13,854 bases of DNA from Chloroflexota bacterium (GTDB lineage: Bacteria > Chloroflexota > Dehalococcoidia > RBG-13-53-26). Shown here piece by piece: positions 1 to 5,132 of this stretch. Both the position numbers and the translations under genes were made by a program. The stretch lies in the NCBI GenBank assembly GCA_030616195.1, contig JAUWXW010000012.1:1-13854 (forward strand), written 5' to 3'. Every line of letters starts with the position of its first letter. Positions within the stretch are counted from its first letter, which is position 1. The notes under the pieces were generated by a model. It made no database searches and was not told the DNA's origin. It saw only the letters and a list, made by a program, of their open reading frames with translations.

Positions 1-11
1 ATGGAGCATGA
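1..11 (+). other. Probable 3' end of the gene starting at 13659
   Basis: Read in the frame carried over from base 13854, these bases give the last three codons and a TGA overlapping the next start as ATGA, like neighbouring gene junctions. This holds only if the molecule is circular or permuted. Confidence 0.55.
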
Positions 12-190
12 CGGTTGAGGAGGCTATAGAGAGAGTGTGTCAGCGGCTTAGGAACGTCCGTGAAGTACGAATGGAGGCAGGCAGGGAAATTGATGTACTT
101 GAGGCTTTACGTGATGCCCTCTGTGTGGACGACGCAAATGACAACAACCTTGCTACCATCCTGAGTGCGTTTAGCACGGACGAATCATGA
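8..190 (+). CDS. Small acidic helical protein, unknown function
   Basis: A 60-residue protein I do not recognise. It is predicted to be mostly helical and charged (residues 1-40 hold many E and R with regularly spaced L, V and I), so a short coiled coil or helix-turn-helix-like fold is possible; the C-terminus is Asp/Asn-rich. Its ATG overlaps, as ATGA, the stop of the gene that begins at 13659 if the window closes into a circle, and its own TGA overlaps the next ATG at 187 in the same way. Translation is therefore probably coupled on both sides. It lies within the early plus-strand operon started at the 12952 promoter. No catalytic motif or membrane segment is visible. Confidence 0.7.
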   Translation: MTVEEAIERVCQRLRNVREVRMEAGREIDVLEALRDALCVDDANDNNLATILSAFSTDES

Positions 191-300
191 CAACTCCACT
201 AGAAGTTCTGGAGGTCTTTCTGTTTGCTTGTATCGTAGGTGATGCCTTTGTCCTGGGCGTCGTCGTTGGTATAGATTTTATCTGCTGGAGGCTGAAATGA
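187..300 (+). CDS. 37-residue single-span membrane microprotein
   Basis: A short ORF filling the gap between two coupled genes. It begins with ATGA overlapping the stop of the 8-190 gene and ends with TGA overlapping the ATG at 297. The translation starts MTTPLEVLEVFLFACIVGD, continues with a hydrophobic run rich in V, L, F and I, and ends in CWRLK. That pattern fits one membrane helix (about residues 8-33) followed by a short basic tail, so the N-terminus may face outward. The ribosome binding site is weak, so translation probably depends on the upstream gene. Its size and context suggest an accessory membrane peptide expressed early, but no function can be assigned. Its fit into a chain of 4-base overlaps is the main reason to believe it is real. 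Confidence 0.6.
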   Translation: MTTPLEVLEVFLFACIVGDAFVLGVVVGIDFICWRLK

Positions 301-485
301 CATCCCCACCCGAAAACTGGCAAGACGAAGCCCGCGCCGAAATGGATCGGGTAGCCCAACGTTGGACTACCCTGACCACTTTCGTTCAGTTCGTGCGAAT
401 CGCTCTGAACGATGACGACTATCAGGAGTACCAGGAGGCTCTGCTTTGGCTTCAGGCAGAGGAGGCAGAGCCATGGGCGATGTGA
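297..485 (+). CDS. Small acidic protein, unknown function
   Basis: A 62-residue protein, not recognised. GGAGG lies 5 bases before the ATG, and the start overlaps the preceding stop as ATGA. The sequence is Trp- and Glu-rich (W8, W23, W51, W60) and appears helical, with an acidic C-terminal half containing NDDDYQEYQEALLWLQAEEA. No metal-binding, nucleotide-binding or membrane motif is seen. Its 3' end overlaps the start of the next gene (473) by 13 bases in another frame. It is part of the coupled early operon; small acidic early proteins in phages often bind host proteins, but that is only a general expectation. Confidence 0.65.
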   Translation: MTSPPENWQDEARAEMDRVAQRWTTLTTFVQFVRIALNDDDYQEYQEALLWLQAEEAEPWAM

Positions 486-658
486 AAGTCTGGCTCCTGG
501 ATGAGAGCCCGGATGGAACCTATAACCTCTTTGCCCCCAACGGGAGGCATCTTTTTAACGTTTCCCTGGAAACCCTGGAGATGCTAGGCCAGATGTTTCT
601 CGATGAGGTAGAAAGCGCCGACGAGTCAGAGGATTTGAAAGAGGCCCTTTATGAGTGA
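473..658 (+). CDS. Small acidic protein, unknown function
   Basis: A 61-residue protein, not recognised. I chose the ATG at 473 over one upstream at 446 because GGAGG lies 7 bases before it and the longer start would overlap the preceding gene by 40 bases. The N-terminal half (MGDVKVWLLDESPDGTYNLF) reads as beta strands with a turn. The C-terminal half is a strongly acidic helix (FLDEVESADESEDLKEA). Its stop overlaps the start of the nuclease-like gene at 651. The acidic tail could mimic DNA or bind a basic partner, but nothing in the sequence proves it. Confidence 0.65.
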   Translation: MGDVKVWLLDESPDGTYNLFAPNGRHLFNVSLETLEMLGQMFLDEVESADESEDLKEALYE

Positions 659-1091
659 GCAGAACTTTGTGACGGGCGATCTGGGAGAGGAGGCCGTGGC
701 CAATATCCTTCGCGCGAGAGGTTATCAGGTAGAACTAGGCCCGCCTGGGGGATGTGACTTGATTCTCGATAACTTTCTAACCGTCGAGGTCAAGACGGCC
801 AATCTCTCAGGCCGGACAGATAGCGATAGCAAGCGTTGGCAGTTCAGCTTGACCAAACTGGACGGCCAGCATAAGCCTTTCGGGGAAGACGTGTTGATCT
901 TGCGCTGTCTGACCGATACCCCTTGTCACTTCGTTATACCTGGGATAGTGGTCCCTAAGAGCCTGGTCAAGCTCGACATTACTAATCCTTGTCCCTTTTC
1001 CTACCAGGGGAAATGGTCTGTCTTTTTCGGAGCCTGGGTGATGGTTGACATGATGTACGCATATCATTGCTGGTGGAGGGGTACGAAATGA
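651..1091 (+). CDS. PD-(D/E)XK-fold nuclease, resolvase/endonuclease-like
   Basis: A 146-residue protein with the layout of a restriction-endonuclease-like fold. The N-terminal helix has GDLGEEAVANILRARGY (residues 9-25, E13/E14), followed by D36 in GGCDLIL and the E46-V-K48 core of TVEVKTA, giving the D-x(n)-ExK metal site. A later W-Q-F strand (63-65) and GEDVLILR (78-85) fit the rest of the core. This arrangement is known from Holliday junction resolvases, Mrr-type enzymes and some phage endonucleases. Its substrate is unknown; resolving replication intermediates or cutting host DNA are both possible. The gene overlaps its upstream neighbour by 8 bases and its downstream neighbour by 4 (ATGA), so it is translated as part of the early operon. 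The C-terminus (about 121-143) is rich in W, Y and M and may be a separate small element. Confidence 0.7.
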   Translation: MSEQNFVTGDLGEEAVANILRARGYQVELGPPGGCDLILDNFLTVEVKTANLSGRTDSDSKRWQFSLTKLDGQHKPFGEDVLILRCLTDTPCHFVIPGIVVPKSLVKLDITNPCPFSYQGKWSVFFGAWVMVDMMYAYHCWWRGTK

Positions 1092-1318
1092 CCGAAGACA
1101 ACGACCAACACACTCCAGGCCGCACTTCCCCCTGTTGCGCCGGTATGCGTATGGCCCTCAGTTGTGGCTATGTCATAAAGGGCTATCTCTGGCACAAATT
1201 TGACCCGCCCCTGTGGATACCCTGGACTTTTAATGTCAGTGGGAAGGGCTTCCGCGAAGTCGCCCCCATCCACTGGTGCCCGTTCTGTGGCACAGACCTA
1301 GACGGTTCGGAGGAGTAA
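1088..1318 (+). CDS. Small zinc-ribbon protein
   Basis: A 76-residue protein with a C-terminal WCPFCGTDL motif (C64, C67), the typical half of a small phage zinc ribbon. Candidate partner ligands lie near the N-terminus in SPCCAGMRMALSCGY (C16, C17, C26). The ATG at 1088 is preferred because GGAGGGG lies 6 bases upstream and the start overlaps the nuclease stop as ATGA; a longer frame from 1067 lacks this support. Such zinc ribbons usually bind nucleic acid or a protein partner, but the specific role is unknown. The middle of the protein is aromatic and Pro-rich (W35, W43, W46). Confidence 0.7.
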   Translation: MTEDNDQHTPGRTSPCCAGMRMALSCGYVIKGYLWHKFDPPLWIPWTFNVSGKGFREVAPIHWCPFCGTDLDGSEE

Positions 1319-1321
1319 GCA

Positions 1322-1564
1322 ATGACCACAATACTAGACTGTGGCAATGGCCGAGGGAAGCTCTTGAATTATCATTCGCCCTATGCCAGCCTTTTCTTTG
1401 ACTTGACGCCGGACCGGATTAGGCGCTTTTGCCTTTCTGGATACCTGAGTAGAGATGAGTACTACTATTGGTTGCTCTATCTGGGGTATTCACCCAAGCA
1501 AATTGATTGGCTTTATGCGTTAGATAGCGTTCCCGTTAGTGAAATAATTGCAGAAAGGAGGTGA
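1322..1564 (+). CDS. Single-repeat helical protein related to the 714-residue virion protein
   Basis: An 80-residue protein with a good GGAGGAG ribosome binding site overlapping the preceding stop. Residues about 29-68 (LTPDRIRRFCLSGYLSRDEY and then the LGYSPKQIDWLYAL part) match the 40-residue repeat found about ten times in the minus-strand 714-residue protein: a basic/aromatic helix, a G-Y/V-L/I turn, a second helix ending in L-G-Y, then a short T/S-E-E/K-like helix with L-L. It is thus a free-standing copy of that module carried in the early operon. It could bind the large protein or the same partner, or be an ancestor or offshoot of it. No function is established. Confidence 0.7.
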   Translation: MTTILDCGNGRGKLLNYHSPYASLFFDLTPDRIRRFCLSGYLSRDEYYYWLLYLGYSPKQIDWLYALDSVPVSEIIAERR

Positions 1565-1565
1565 T
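1554..1565 (+). promoter_or_regulatory. Full-length Shine-Dalgarno sequence
   Basis: AAAGGAGGTGAT precedes the ATG at 1568 and is preceded by AG, so 14 bases (AGAAAGGAGGTGAT) can pair with a 16S tail ending ATCACCTCCTTTCT. The same 16-base string (CAGAAAGGAGGTGATA) recurs before the gene at 1816. This suggests strong translation and a bacterial host with that 16S tail. Confidence 0.8.
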
Positions 1566-1567
1566 AC

Positions 1568-1786
1568 ATGACTGATTCCACCACCACCCGTATTAAGCTG
1601 CCGACTAACGTTCATCGCCAGGTCAAGGCCGCTGCTGTACTGCATGGCGTCCGTACCGATGAGGCCCTGGGCATGTGCGTGGCCTTTTGTGTAGGTTTGG
1701 CTTCGCCACTCTCTTGGTTAAGCGATTTGGAGAAGGCCCTTATTGACATACACGAGAGGATTGAAGCTGGTGACTTGCCATTTTAG
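1568..1786 (+). CDS. Ribbon-helix-helix (CopG/Arc-like) DNA-binding regulator
   Basis: A 72-residue protein. Residues 6-45 fit the ribbon-helix-helix fold: a short strand TTRIKLP, helix A (NVHRQVKAAAVLHG), a turn, and helix B (TDEALGMCVAFCVGLA), with L, V and A at core positions. Such proteins dimerise, insert the strand pair into the major groove and act as repressors or nicking-complex accessories. The C-terminal helix (DLEKALIDIHERIEAGDL) may help oligomerise. It is translated from an exceptionally strong ribosome binding site. The inverted repeat surrounding the 2179 promoter is an obvious candidate operator, but that link is inferred only from proximity. I am fairly sure of the fold and unsure of the target. 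Confidence 0.7.
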   Translation: MTDSTTTRIKLPTNVHRQVKAAAVLHGVRTDEALGMCVAFCVGLASPLSWLSDLEKALIDIHERIEAGDLPF

Positions 1787-1798
1787 CTTTCACATCAG

Positions 1799-1810
1799 AA
1801 AGGAGGTGAT
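1799..1810 (+). promoter_or_regulatory. Full-length Shine-Dalgarno sequence, second copy
   Basis: AAAGGAGGTGAT five bases before the ATG at 1816, again extended upstream to CAG-A. It is identical to the site before the 1568 gene. It marks the following protein as one probably made in large amounts. Confidence 0.8.
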
Positions 1811-1815
1811 AAAGC

Positions 1816-2154
1816 ATGACAGACCCAAAGAGAACCCGCAAGCTGTCCGATGTCGCAGTCGCAGGCCGTGACTACCCCGCCAAGGTCAAGATTGTCGAAG
1901 TACTTGACCATGAAGTCCTTATCACTGGCTTCGACCACGTGGTCATCCACGATGAGGTTGTCACGGAGGATGGGGAGAAGGTCAAGGTTGAGAAGGCCAA
2001 CTACTATAACCTGACCGTCGAAGACGGCGAGGTTAAGAAGACCTTCTCTACTGGTGCTCAACCCATCGTCAAGATTCTGGCCATTCTGAACAAGACCGAC
2101 CTGCCCCTACTGGCTACTTTCAGCAAGTCCGGCCAGACTTACATCGTGCAGTAG
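1816..2154 (+). CDS. Highly expressed small beta-rich protein, possible ssDNA-binding protein
   Basis: A 112-residue protein, not recognised at family level. The N-terminus is basic (TDPKRTRK), followed by alternating strands and acidic turns (VKIVEVLDHEVLITGF; VVIHDEVVTEDGEKVKVEKA), then a K-rich segment and a helix or strand region PIVKILAILNKTDLPLLATF. The strand-rich middle with aromatic Y and F residues and the very strong ribosome binding site suggest an abundant OB-fold-like single-stranded DNA-binding protein, the role of gp5 in phi29. That is inference from context; no diagnostic motif is present. It is the last gene of the early operon, directly before the replication promoter. Confidence 0.6.
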   Translation: MTDPKRTRKLSDVAVAGRDYPAKVKIVEVLDHEVLITGFDHVVIHDEVVTEDGEKVKVEKANYYNLTVEDGEVKKTFSTGAQPIVKILAILNKTDLPLLATFSKSGQTYIVQ

Positions 2155-2164
2155 GCTACCGTAT

Positions 2165-2178
2165 CCCCTCACCAGGGG
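2165..2178 (+). terminator. Short GC hairpin before the replication promoter
   Basis: CCCCT (2165-2169), a CACC loop and AGGGG (2174-2178) form a 5-bp stem that abuts the -35 box of the next promoter. There is no clear T-run, so it is at best a weak terminator or pause site separating the early and replication operons. Confidence 0.3.
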
Positions 2179-2208
2179 TTGACAAGAGAGGCTGTCCTGT
2201 GGTACAAT
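2179..2208 (+). promoter_or_regulatory. Sigma-70-type promoter of the replication operon
   Basis: The -35 box TTGACA (2179-2184) is separated by 18 bp from the -10 box TACAAT (2203-2208), which has an extended TGG just upstream. The expected start is near 2215. It reads into the 75-residue gene, the terminal-protein candidate and the polymerase. An apparent TTG start at 2179 lies inside the -35 box and cannot be used by this transcript. Confidence 0.75.
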
Positions 2209-2223
2209 AGGGGCAGCCTCTCT
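2185..2223. promoter_or_regulatory. Inverted-repeat operator candidate
   Basis: AGAGAGGCTG (2185-2194) and its exact reverse complement CAGCCTCTCT (2214-2223) are 19 bases apart. One arm lies in the promoter spacer and the other at the expected start site, so a dimeric regulator bound here would cover the -10 box. In RNA only the second arm would be present, so it acts as DNA, not as a hairpin of this transcript. Confidence 0.55.
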
Positions 2224-2238
2224 CTTAGGAGTTATCTT

Positions 2239-2466
2239 GTGCCCTCTGACCTTCCGTTTCCCCACCAAGGCCGCTTTTTTATCATTGCCGATGACCGCTT
2301 TGAGGTTGCTTACTATGCCCGCGATTACATGAAGTACAAGCGTGTCCGTCAACTCGGCTTGCAAACTTGGGAAGACGCTGTTGAGCAAGAGATTGACAAC
2401 GATCACTTCTGGATGGTCGTCGCTTGCGTAGAGCGTGGAAAGATGGTCCGAGATGGGTTGGTTTGA
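2239..2466 (+). CDS. Unknown 75-residue protein, first gene of the replication operon
   Basis: I place the start at GTG 2239, since AGGAG (2227-2231) lies 7 bases upstream and the more distant TTG overlaps the promoter. The protein begins VPSDLPFPHQGRFFIIADD (V read as fMet), has a mixed strand and helix layout (FEVAYYARDYMKYKRVRQLG, then an acidic helix WEDAVEQEIDNDHFW) and ends with a basic tail. No known motif is seen. Its 3' end overlaps the next gene by 14 bases. Being first in the transcript that carries the polymerase, a replication or regulatory role is plausible but unproven. Confidence 0.6.
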   Translation: MPSDLPFPHQGRFFIIADDRFEVAYYARDYMKYKRVRQLGLQTWEDAVEQEIDNDHFWMVVACVERGKMVRDGLV

Positions 2467-2989
2467 TTGGGTCAGGGAGACTGCTGGCAAGGTCGGTACC
2501 GCTGTTCGTACTGGCTTGCGTGGTGTCATCGGATTGCCAGAAGAGATTGAGCCCTACCTTCCCTCCCGGCCAGCTACCATCGAGCAAATCGAAGAGGCGA
2601 TGGAAGAGGCGATCTATGCCGAGCGATTTGTCCAGGAGGCCATACCCGAAGAGGCCCGCCGCCTGTCCAGAGGAGTCCGCTTTTATGAGCCTCTTAGGAA
2701 CGTAGCACGTCTGAGGCATTGGACTGCTGCCTCACCCCAGGACATTCCACCCTCACCTGACTATCAGATAAGCGTCCGTGGCGTCGTCGTTGGCCCTGAT
2801 GGGAAGATGAGCCATATAGACGTTGCTTTTCCTACGGGTGAACGCTTTACCGAGGATGAGTTTATCCGCCGTGCAGCAAGTGCCCTGGACGATGATTTTG
2901 TAGCTGAATACGAAATAAGCCGAAGTGATATAATCAGAAAGTACCTCGTTGCCAGAGATAGCTATATTCAGCGATTCAAACCGTTGTAG
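2453..2989 (+). CDS. Terminal-protein candidate upstream of the polymerase
   Basis: A protein of 178 residues from the ATG at 2453; a GTG at 2435 would give 184. Both starts have poor ribosome binding sites, so coupling to the upstream gene is likely. The N-terminus (MGWFDWVRETAGKVG) is an amphipathic helix. A long acidic helical stretch follows (ATIEQIEEAMEEAIYAERFV), then a beta-containing domain (VVVGPDGKMSHIDVAF, FTEDEFIRRAASALDDDF) and a basic tail with S, Y and D residues ending SYIQRFKPL. I know no family for it. In phi29 the terminal protein gene lies directly before the polymerase gene, and a protein-primed polymerase needs such a partner, so position makes this the best candidate. 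Ser, Thr or Tyr residues near the C-terminus could serve as the priming residue. This is an inference from gene order. Confidence 0.35.
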   Translation: MGWFDWVRETAGKVGTAVRTGLRGVIGLPEEIEPYLPSRPATIEQIEEAMEEAIYAERFVQEAIPEEARRLSRGVRFYEPLRNVARLRHWTAASPQDIPPSPDYQISVRGVVVGPDGKMSHIDVAFPTGERFTEDEFIRRAASALDDDFVAEYEISRSDIIRKYLVARDSYIQRFKPL

Positions 2990-2997
2990 GAGGGGCT

Positions 2998-4770
2998 ATG
3001 AAGCTAGTTCCTATCACGTCCAAACCGCGCCAACGCCGGATTGCCGCTTTCGACGTACAGGGGGATGGGGAACGTGGCCTGGTGGCTGCCAGCCTTGTGA
3101 TGGGAGACGATGAGAGGGTCTACACGGAAGCGGATAACCTGATTGCCGATATGACCACGCGAAAGATGCGTGGTTTTTATGTTTACTCACATCGCCTGAC
3201 TTACGATGCCGGGGTTTTAATCCCCTCGCTGCCAGACGATACTAGTCTGTTGTTTATCAATGAGAAGATGTTTAAGGGGAGGATGGTACAGAATGGGAGA
3301 CACAGGGTTTACCTTGCAGATTCAAGTGGAATGTGGGCAGGTTTGTCTTTATCCAAGATTGCGCACGAAGTCGGGATGTCCAGATTGCCCGCTCCTGAAA
3401 CAATTATTGCAAGAGGGGTTGCATTGGAGCGAAGCCGCTATGAGGGCCAGCCTAAAACAGAGGGGATACAAGGTTTTACCGTTCGAGAGTCCCGAATTGT
3501 TCTACAGGCAATGGACTTGCTTCAGCAGGAGATACAAAGTCTTGGTGGAGCGTTAAAGTCCACATTGCCAGCAACAGCAATGGACTTATTCAGGCGGAAG
3601 TATTTGGATGACGAATACTGGACGCCGTTCCATTATAGGAATCAATTCGCTAGGAGGGCATACTATGGTGGTAGATGTGAACCTTTTGCGTTGGGCTTCT
3701 GGGATTGCGTCAACGTCTACGATTTCAATTCTCACTACCCTGCACAGATGGTCGGTCATGATTTCCCTAACCCGAATACAACTATCGGGCCTCGGCAGCC
3801 CGGACGGCTTTCTTGGATTCTGGAGAACGAAGGATGTTCAGATTGCACAGTTGACGTTCCCCACTGTAAGTATCCGGTTCTTCCGTACCGAGTAGGTTGG
3901 CAGGTCTTCTATCCCGTAGGGGTCTTTCGTGGTACTTGGTGCCACAATGAATTGAGGTACGCTATCTCCCAAGGGGTGAGGGTCAAAGAGGTTCATGCTA
4001 CCTTGTACTCCGAGGATACCGTCAGGCCCTTCGATGGGTACGTTAAGGACTTGTGGGAAAAGCGCAAGGCCCTCAAAGCCCAAGGTTCCCCCCGCGCCCT
4101 GATCTACAAGCTGCTCCTCAATAGCTTGTCCGGCAAGTTCGGCCAACGGGTCGAAGGTGGATTGAGGGAATTGGAAACTATGGACGCCTATGAGAGGGGA
4201 GGTTATAGGATAGGGACTGAGTTCATGGAATTGAGGAGAACGATCTACGCCAAAGTTCTCATTCCCACTACCAGGATACCCGACTATATCATTGTGCCCT
4301 GGAGTGCGTACATAACGGCCTACGCCCGGATTGATCTACACAAGCGAATGCTCGAAGCGCCCGGGCCGGTGCTCTATGTGGATACCGATAGCATCATGTG
4401 TTTCTCTGACTTGCCAACGGGTGAGGGCCTGGGCGATCTATCCCTGCAAGCAAAAGGGGCTATCGTTGATTTGATAGCCCCCAAGATGTATGATCTAGTT
4501 CTTGAAACAGGGGAACGCTCACCTGTTGCTAAGGGTGTTCCTACCTCTCTGGCCGGTGAGTACTGCACCTATAAAGAGGTGCATTACTGGAAAGCATTGA
4601 ATTGGTGCGAGGCTGCCAGGATGAAGCTAGATCCATCGGTATGGGTACAGGTCAAAAAGAAAGCTATGCTTGACCGCCCGAAGCGAAGGTACAGACGCAT
4701 ACCCGGTTTCAATCAGGACTGTTGGATTTCGAAGCCGTTTGAGGTGAATCTCCTCCCAAAGCCCCATTAG
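2998..4770 (+). CDS. Protein-primed family B DNA polymerase
   Basis: A 590-residue polymerase, close in size to phi29 DNA polymerase (about 575). Motif A is YDFNSHYPAQM (D242), nearly the phi29 form; motif B is KLLLNSLSGKFGQ (371-383); motif C is LYVDTDSIM (D462, D464); the KxY motif is PKMYDL (K496, Y498). About 120 residues separate motifs A and B and about 80 separate B and C, leaving room for the TPR1 and TPR2 insertions of protein-primed enzymes. The 3'-5' exonuclease motifs are altered: Exo I reads D19-V-Q21 in place of DxE, Exo II reads HRLTYD (R66 where N is usual, D70 kept), and Exo III keeps D173 but lacks the usual Tyr. Motif B has Ser378 where phi29 has Tyr390. Proofreading may be weak or lost. 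A clear AGGAGGGG precedes the ATG. It should replicate the genome with a terminal protein as primer. Confidence 0.93.
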   Translation: MKLVPITSKPRQRRIAAFDVQGDGERGLVAASLVMGDDERVYTEADNLIADMTTRKMRGFYVYSHRLTYDAGVLIPSLPDDTSLLFINEKMFKGRMVQNGRHRVYLADSSGMWAGLSLSKIAHEVGMSRLPAPETIIARGVALERSRYEGQPKTEGIQGFTVRESRIVLQAMDLLQQEIQSLGGALKSTLPATAMDLFRRKYLDDEYWTPFHYRNQFARRAYYGGRCEPFALGFWDCVNVYDFNSHYPAQMVGHDFPNPNTTIGPRQPGRLSWILENEGCSDCTVDVPHCKYPVLPYRVGWQVFYPVGVFRGTWCHNELRYAISQGVRVKEVHATLYSEDTVRPFDGYVKDLWEKRKALKAQGSPRALIYKLLLNSLSGKFGQRVEGGLRELETMDAYERGGYRIGTEFMELRRTIYAKVLIPTTRIPDYIIVPWSAYITAYARIDLHKRMLEAPGPVLYVDTDSIMCFSDLPTGEGLGDLSLQAKGAIVDLIAPKMYDLVLETGERSPVAKGVPTSLAGEYCTYKEVHYWKALNWCEAARMKLDPSVWVQVKKKAMLDRPKRRYRRIPGFNQDCWISKPFEVNLLPKPH

Positions 4771-4897
4771 CCCCTTCCACCACCTCGCCCCTTTTGCCCC
4801 ACAGTTTCAGGGCTTGCTCTCTGGCTTTCTTTAGCTTGATACGCTCTTTGTCTTCGGCAGTCAGGGCGTCCTTGACGCCAAACAGGTTGAGTGTCAT
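4709..4897 (-). CDS. Small basic helical protein, minus strand, overlapping the polymerase end
   Basis: A 62-residue protein from the ATG at 4897, chosen because GGAGGG lies just upstream on the minus strand; a longer frame to 5008 has no such site and would cross the opposing promoter. It begins MTLNLFGVKDALTAEDKER, followed by a Lys/Arg-rich helix (IKLKKAREQALKLWGKRGEV) and a Gly/Ser/Asn-rich disordered tail. Basic helices like this can bind DNA or be packaged with it, but no family is recognised. It is the last gene in the direction of the structural operon and overlaps the polymerase 3' end, tail to tail, by 62 bases. Confidence 0.55.
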   Translation of the reverse strand: MTLNLFGVKDALTAEDKERIKLKKAREQALKLWGKRGEVVEGANGALGGDSPQTASKSNSPD

Positions 4898-4909
4898 GGT
4901 CCCTCCAAT

Positions 4910-4938
4910 TTGACAAGTTGCTACTTTCGTGATATAAT
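4910..4938 (+). promoter_or_regulatory. Perfect-consensus sigma-70 promoter
   Basis: TTGACA (4910-4915), exactly 17 bp, then TATAAT (4933-4938), with an extended TGA before the -10 box. The start would be near 4945. It points into the 3' end of the minus-strand structural operon. The -35 box sits in an imperfect 15-bp palindrome (4906-4920, CAATTTGACAAGTTG), a possible regulator site, and next to the ribosome binding site of the minus-strand gene ending its start at 4897. Confidence 0.8.
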
Positions 4939-4964
4939 CTATACGCGCCCAGGGGGAGGGATAC

Positions 4965-5132
4965 GTGTCCCGCCCAGGCCGGGGCCGCCGACCTTGCCAA
5001 AAGTGCAATATCCAACATATACAACATTGTGGGGACTTGCCCCTTGCAGGCGTCAGGATCCCGGCGATTGGTGGAGAACTATCCCTCTCCCAATACCTCG
5101 TTAATTTGCCCCGCCGTAAAGCCCATCGTTGA
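4965..5132 (+). CDS. 55-residue CCHC zinc-knuckle-like protein
   Basis: A GTG-started ORF lying about 20 bases after the expected start of the perfect promoter at 4910. GGGGGAGGG (4952-4960) is a strong ribosome binding site 4-5 bases before the GTG. The N-terminus is basic (SRPGRGRRP), followed by CQKCNIQHIQHC: C11-x2-C14-x3-H18-x3-C22, close to the retroviral CCHC knuckle (C-x2-C-x4-H-x4-C), with H21 as an alternative ligand. The rest is GDLPLAGVRIPAIGGELSLS and then QYLVNLPRRKAHR, ending basic. Small proteins of this type bind single-stranded nucleic acid or act as transcription factors. Its last 54 bases run antisense to the end of the 714-residue gene. The coding call rests on promoter, ribosome site and motif together. 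If it is wrong, the transcript would be an antisense or structured RNA. Confidence 0.55.
   Translation: MSRPGRGRRPCQKCNIQHIQHCGDLPLAGVRIPAIGGELSLSQYLVNLPRRKAHR

Noticed and set aside
2179..2238. TTG start giving a 95-residue protein
   Set aside because: The TTG is part of the -35 box and lies upstream of the expected transcript start; the GTG at 2239 has a good ribosome site.
2282..2719. 145-residue minus-strand ORF (and the overlapping 140-residue one at 2107-2529)
   Set aside because: Both lie opposite well-supported plus-strand genes with promoter and ribosome sites; no motif or start signal of their own.
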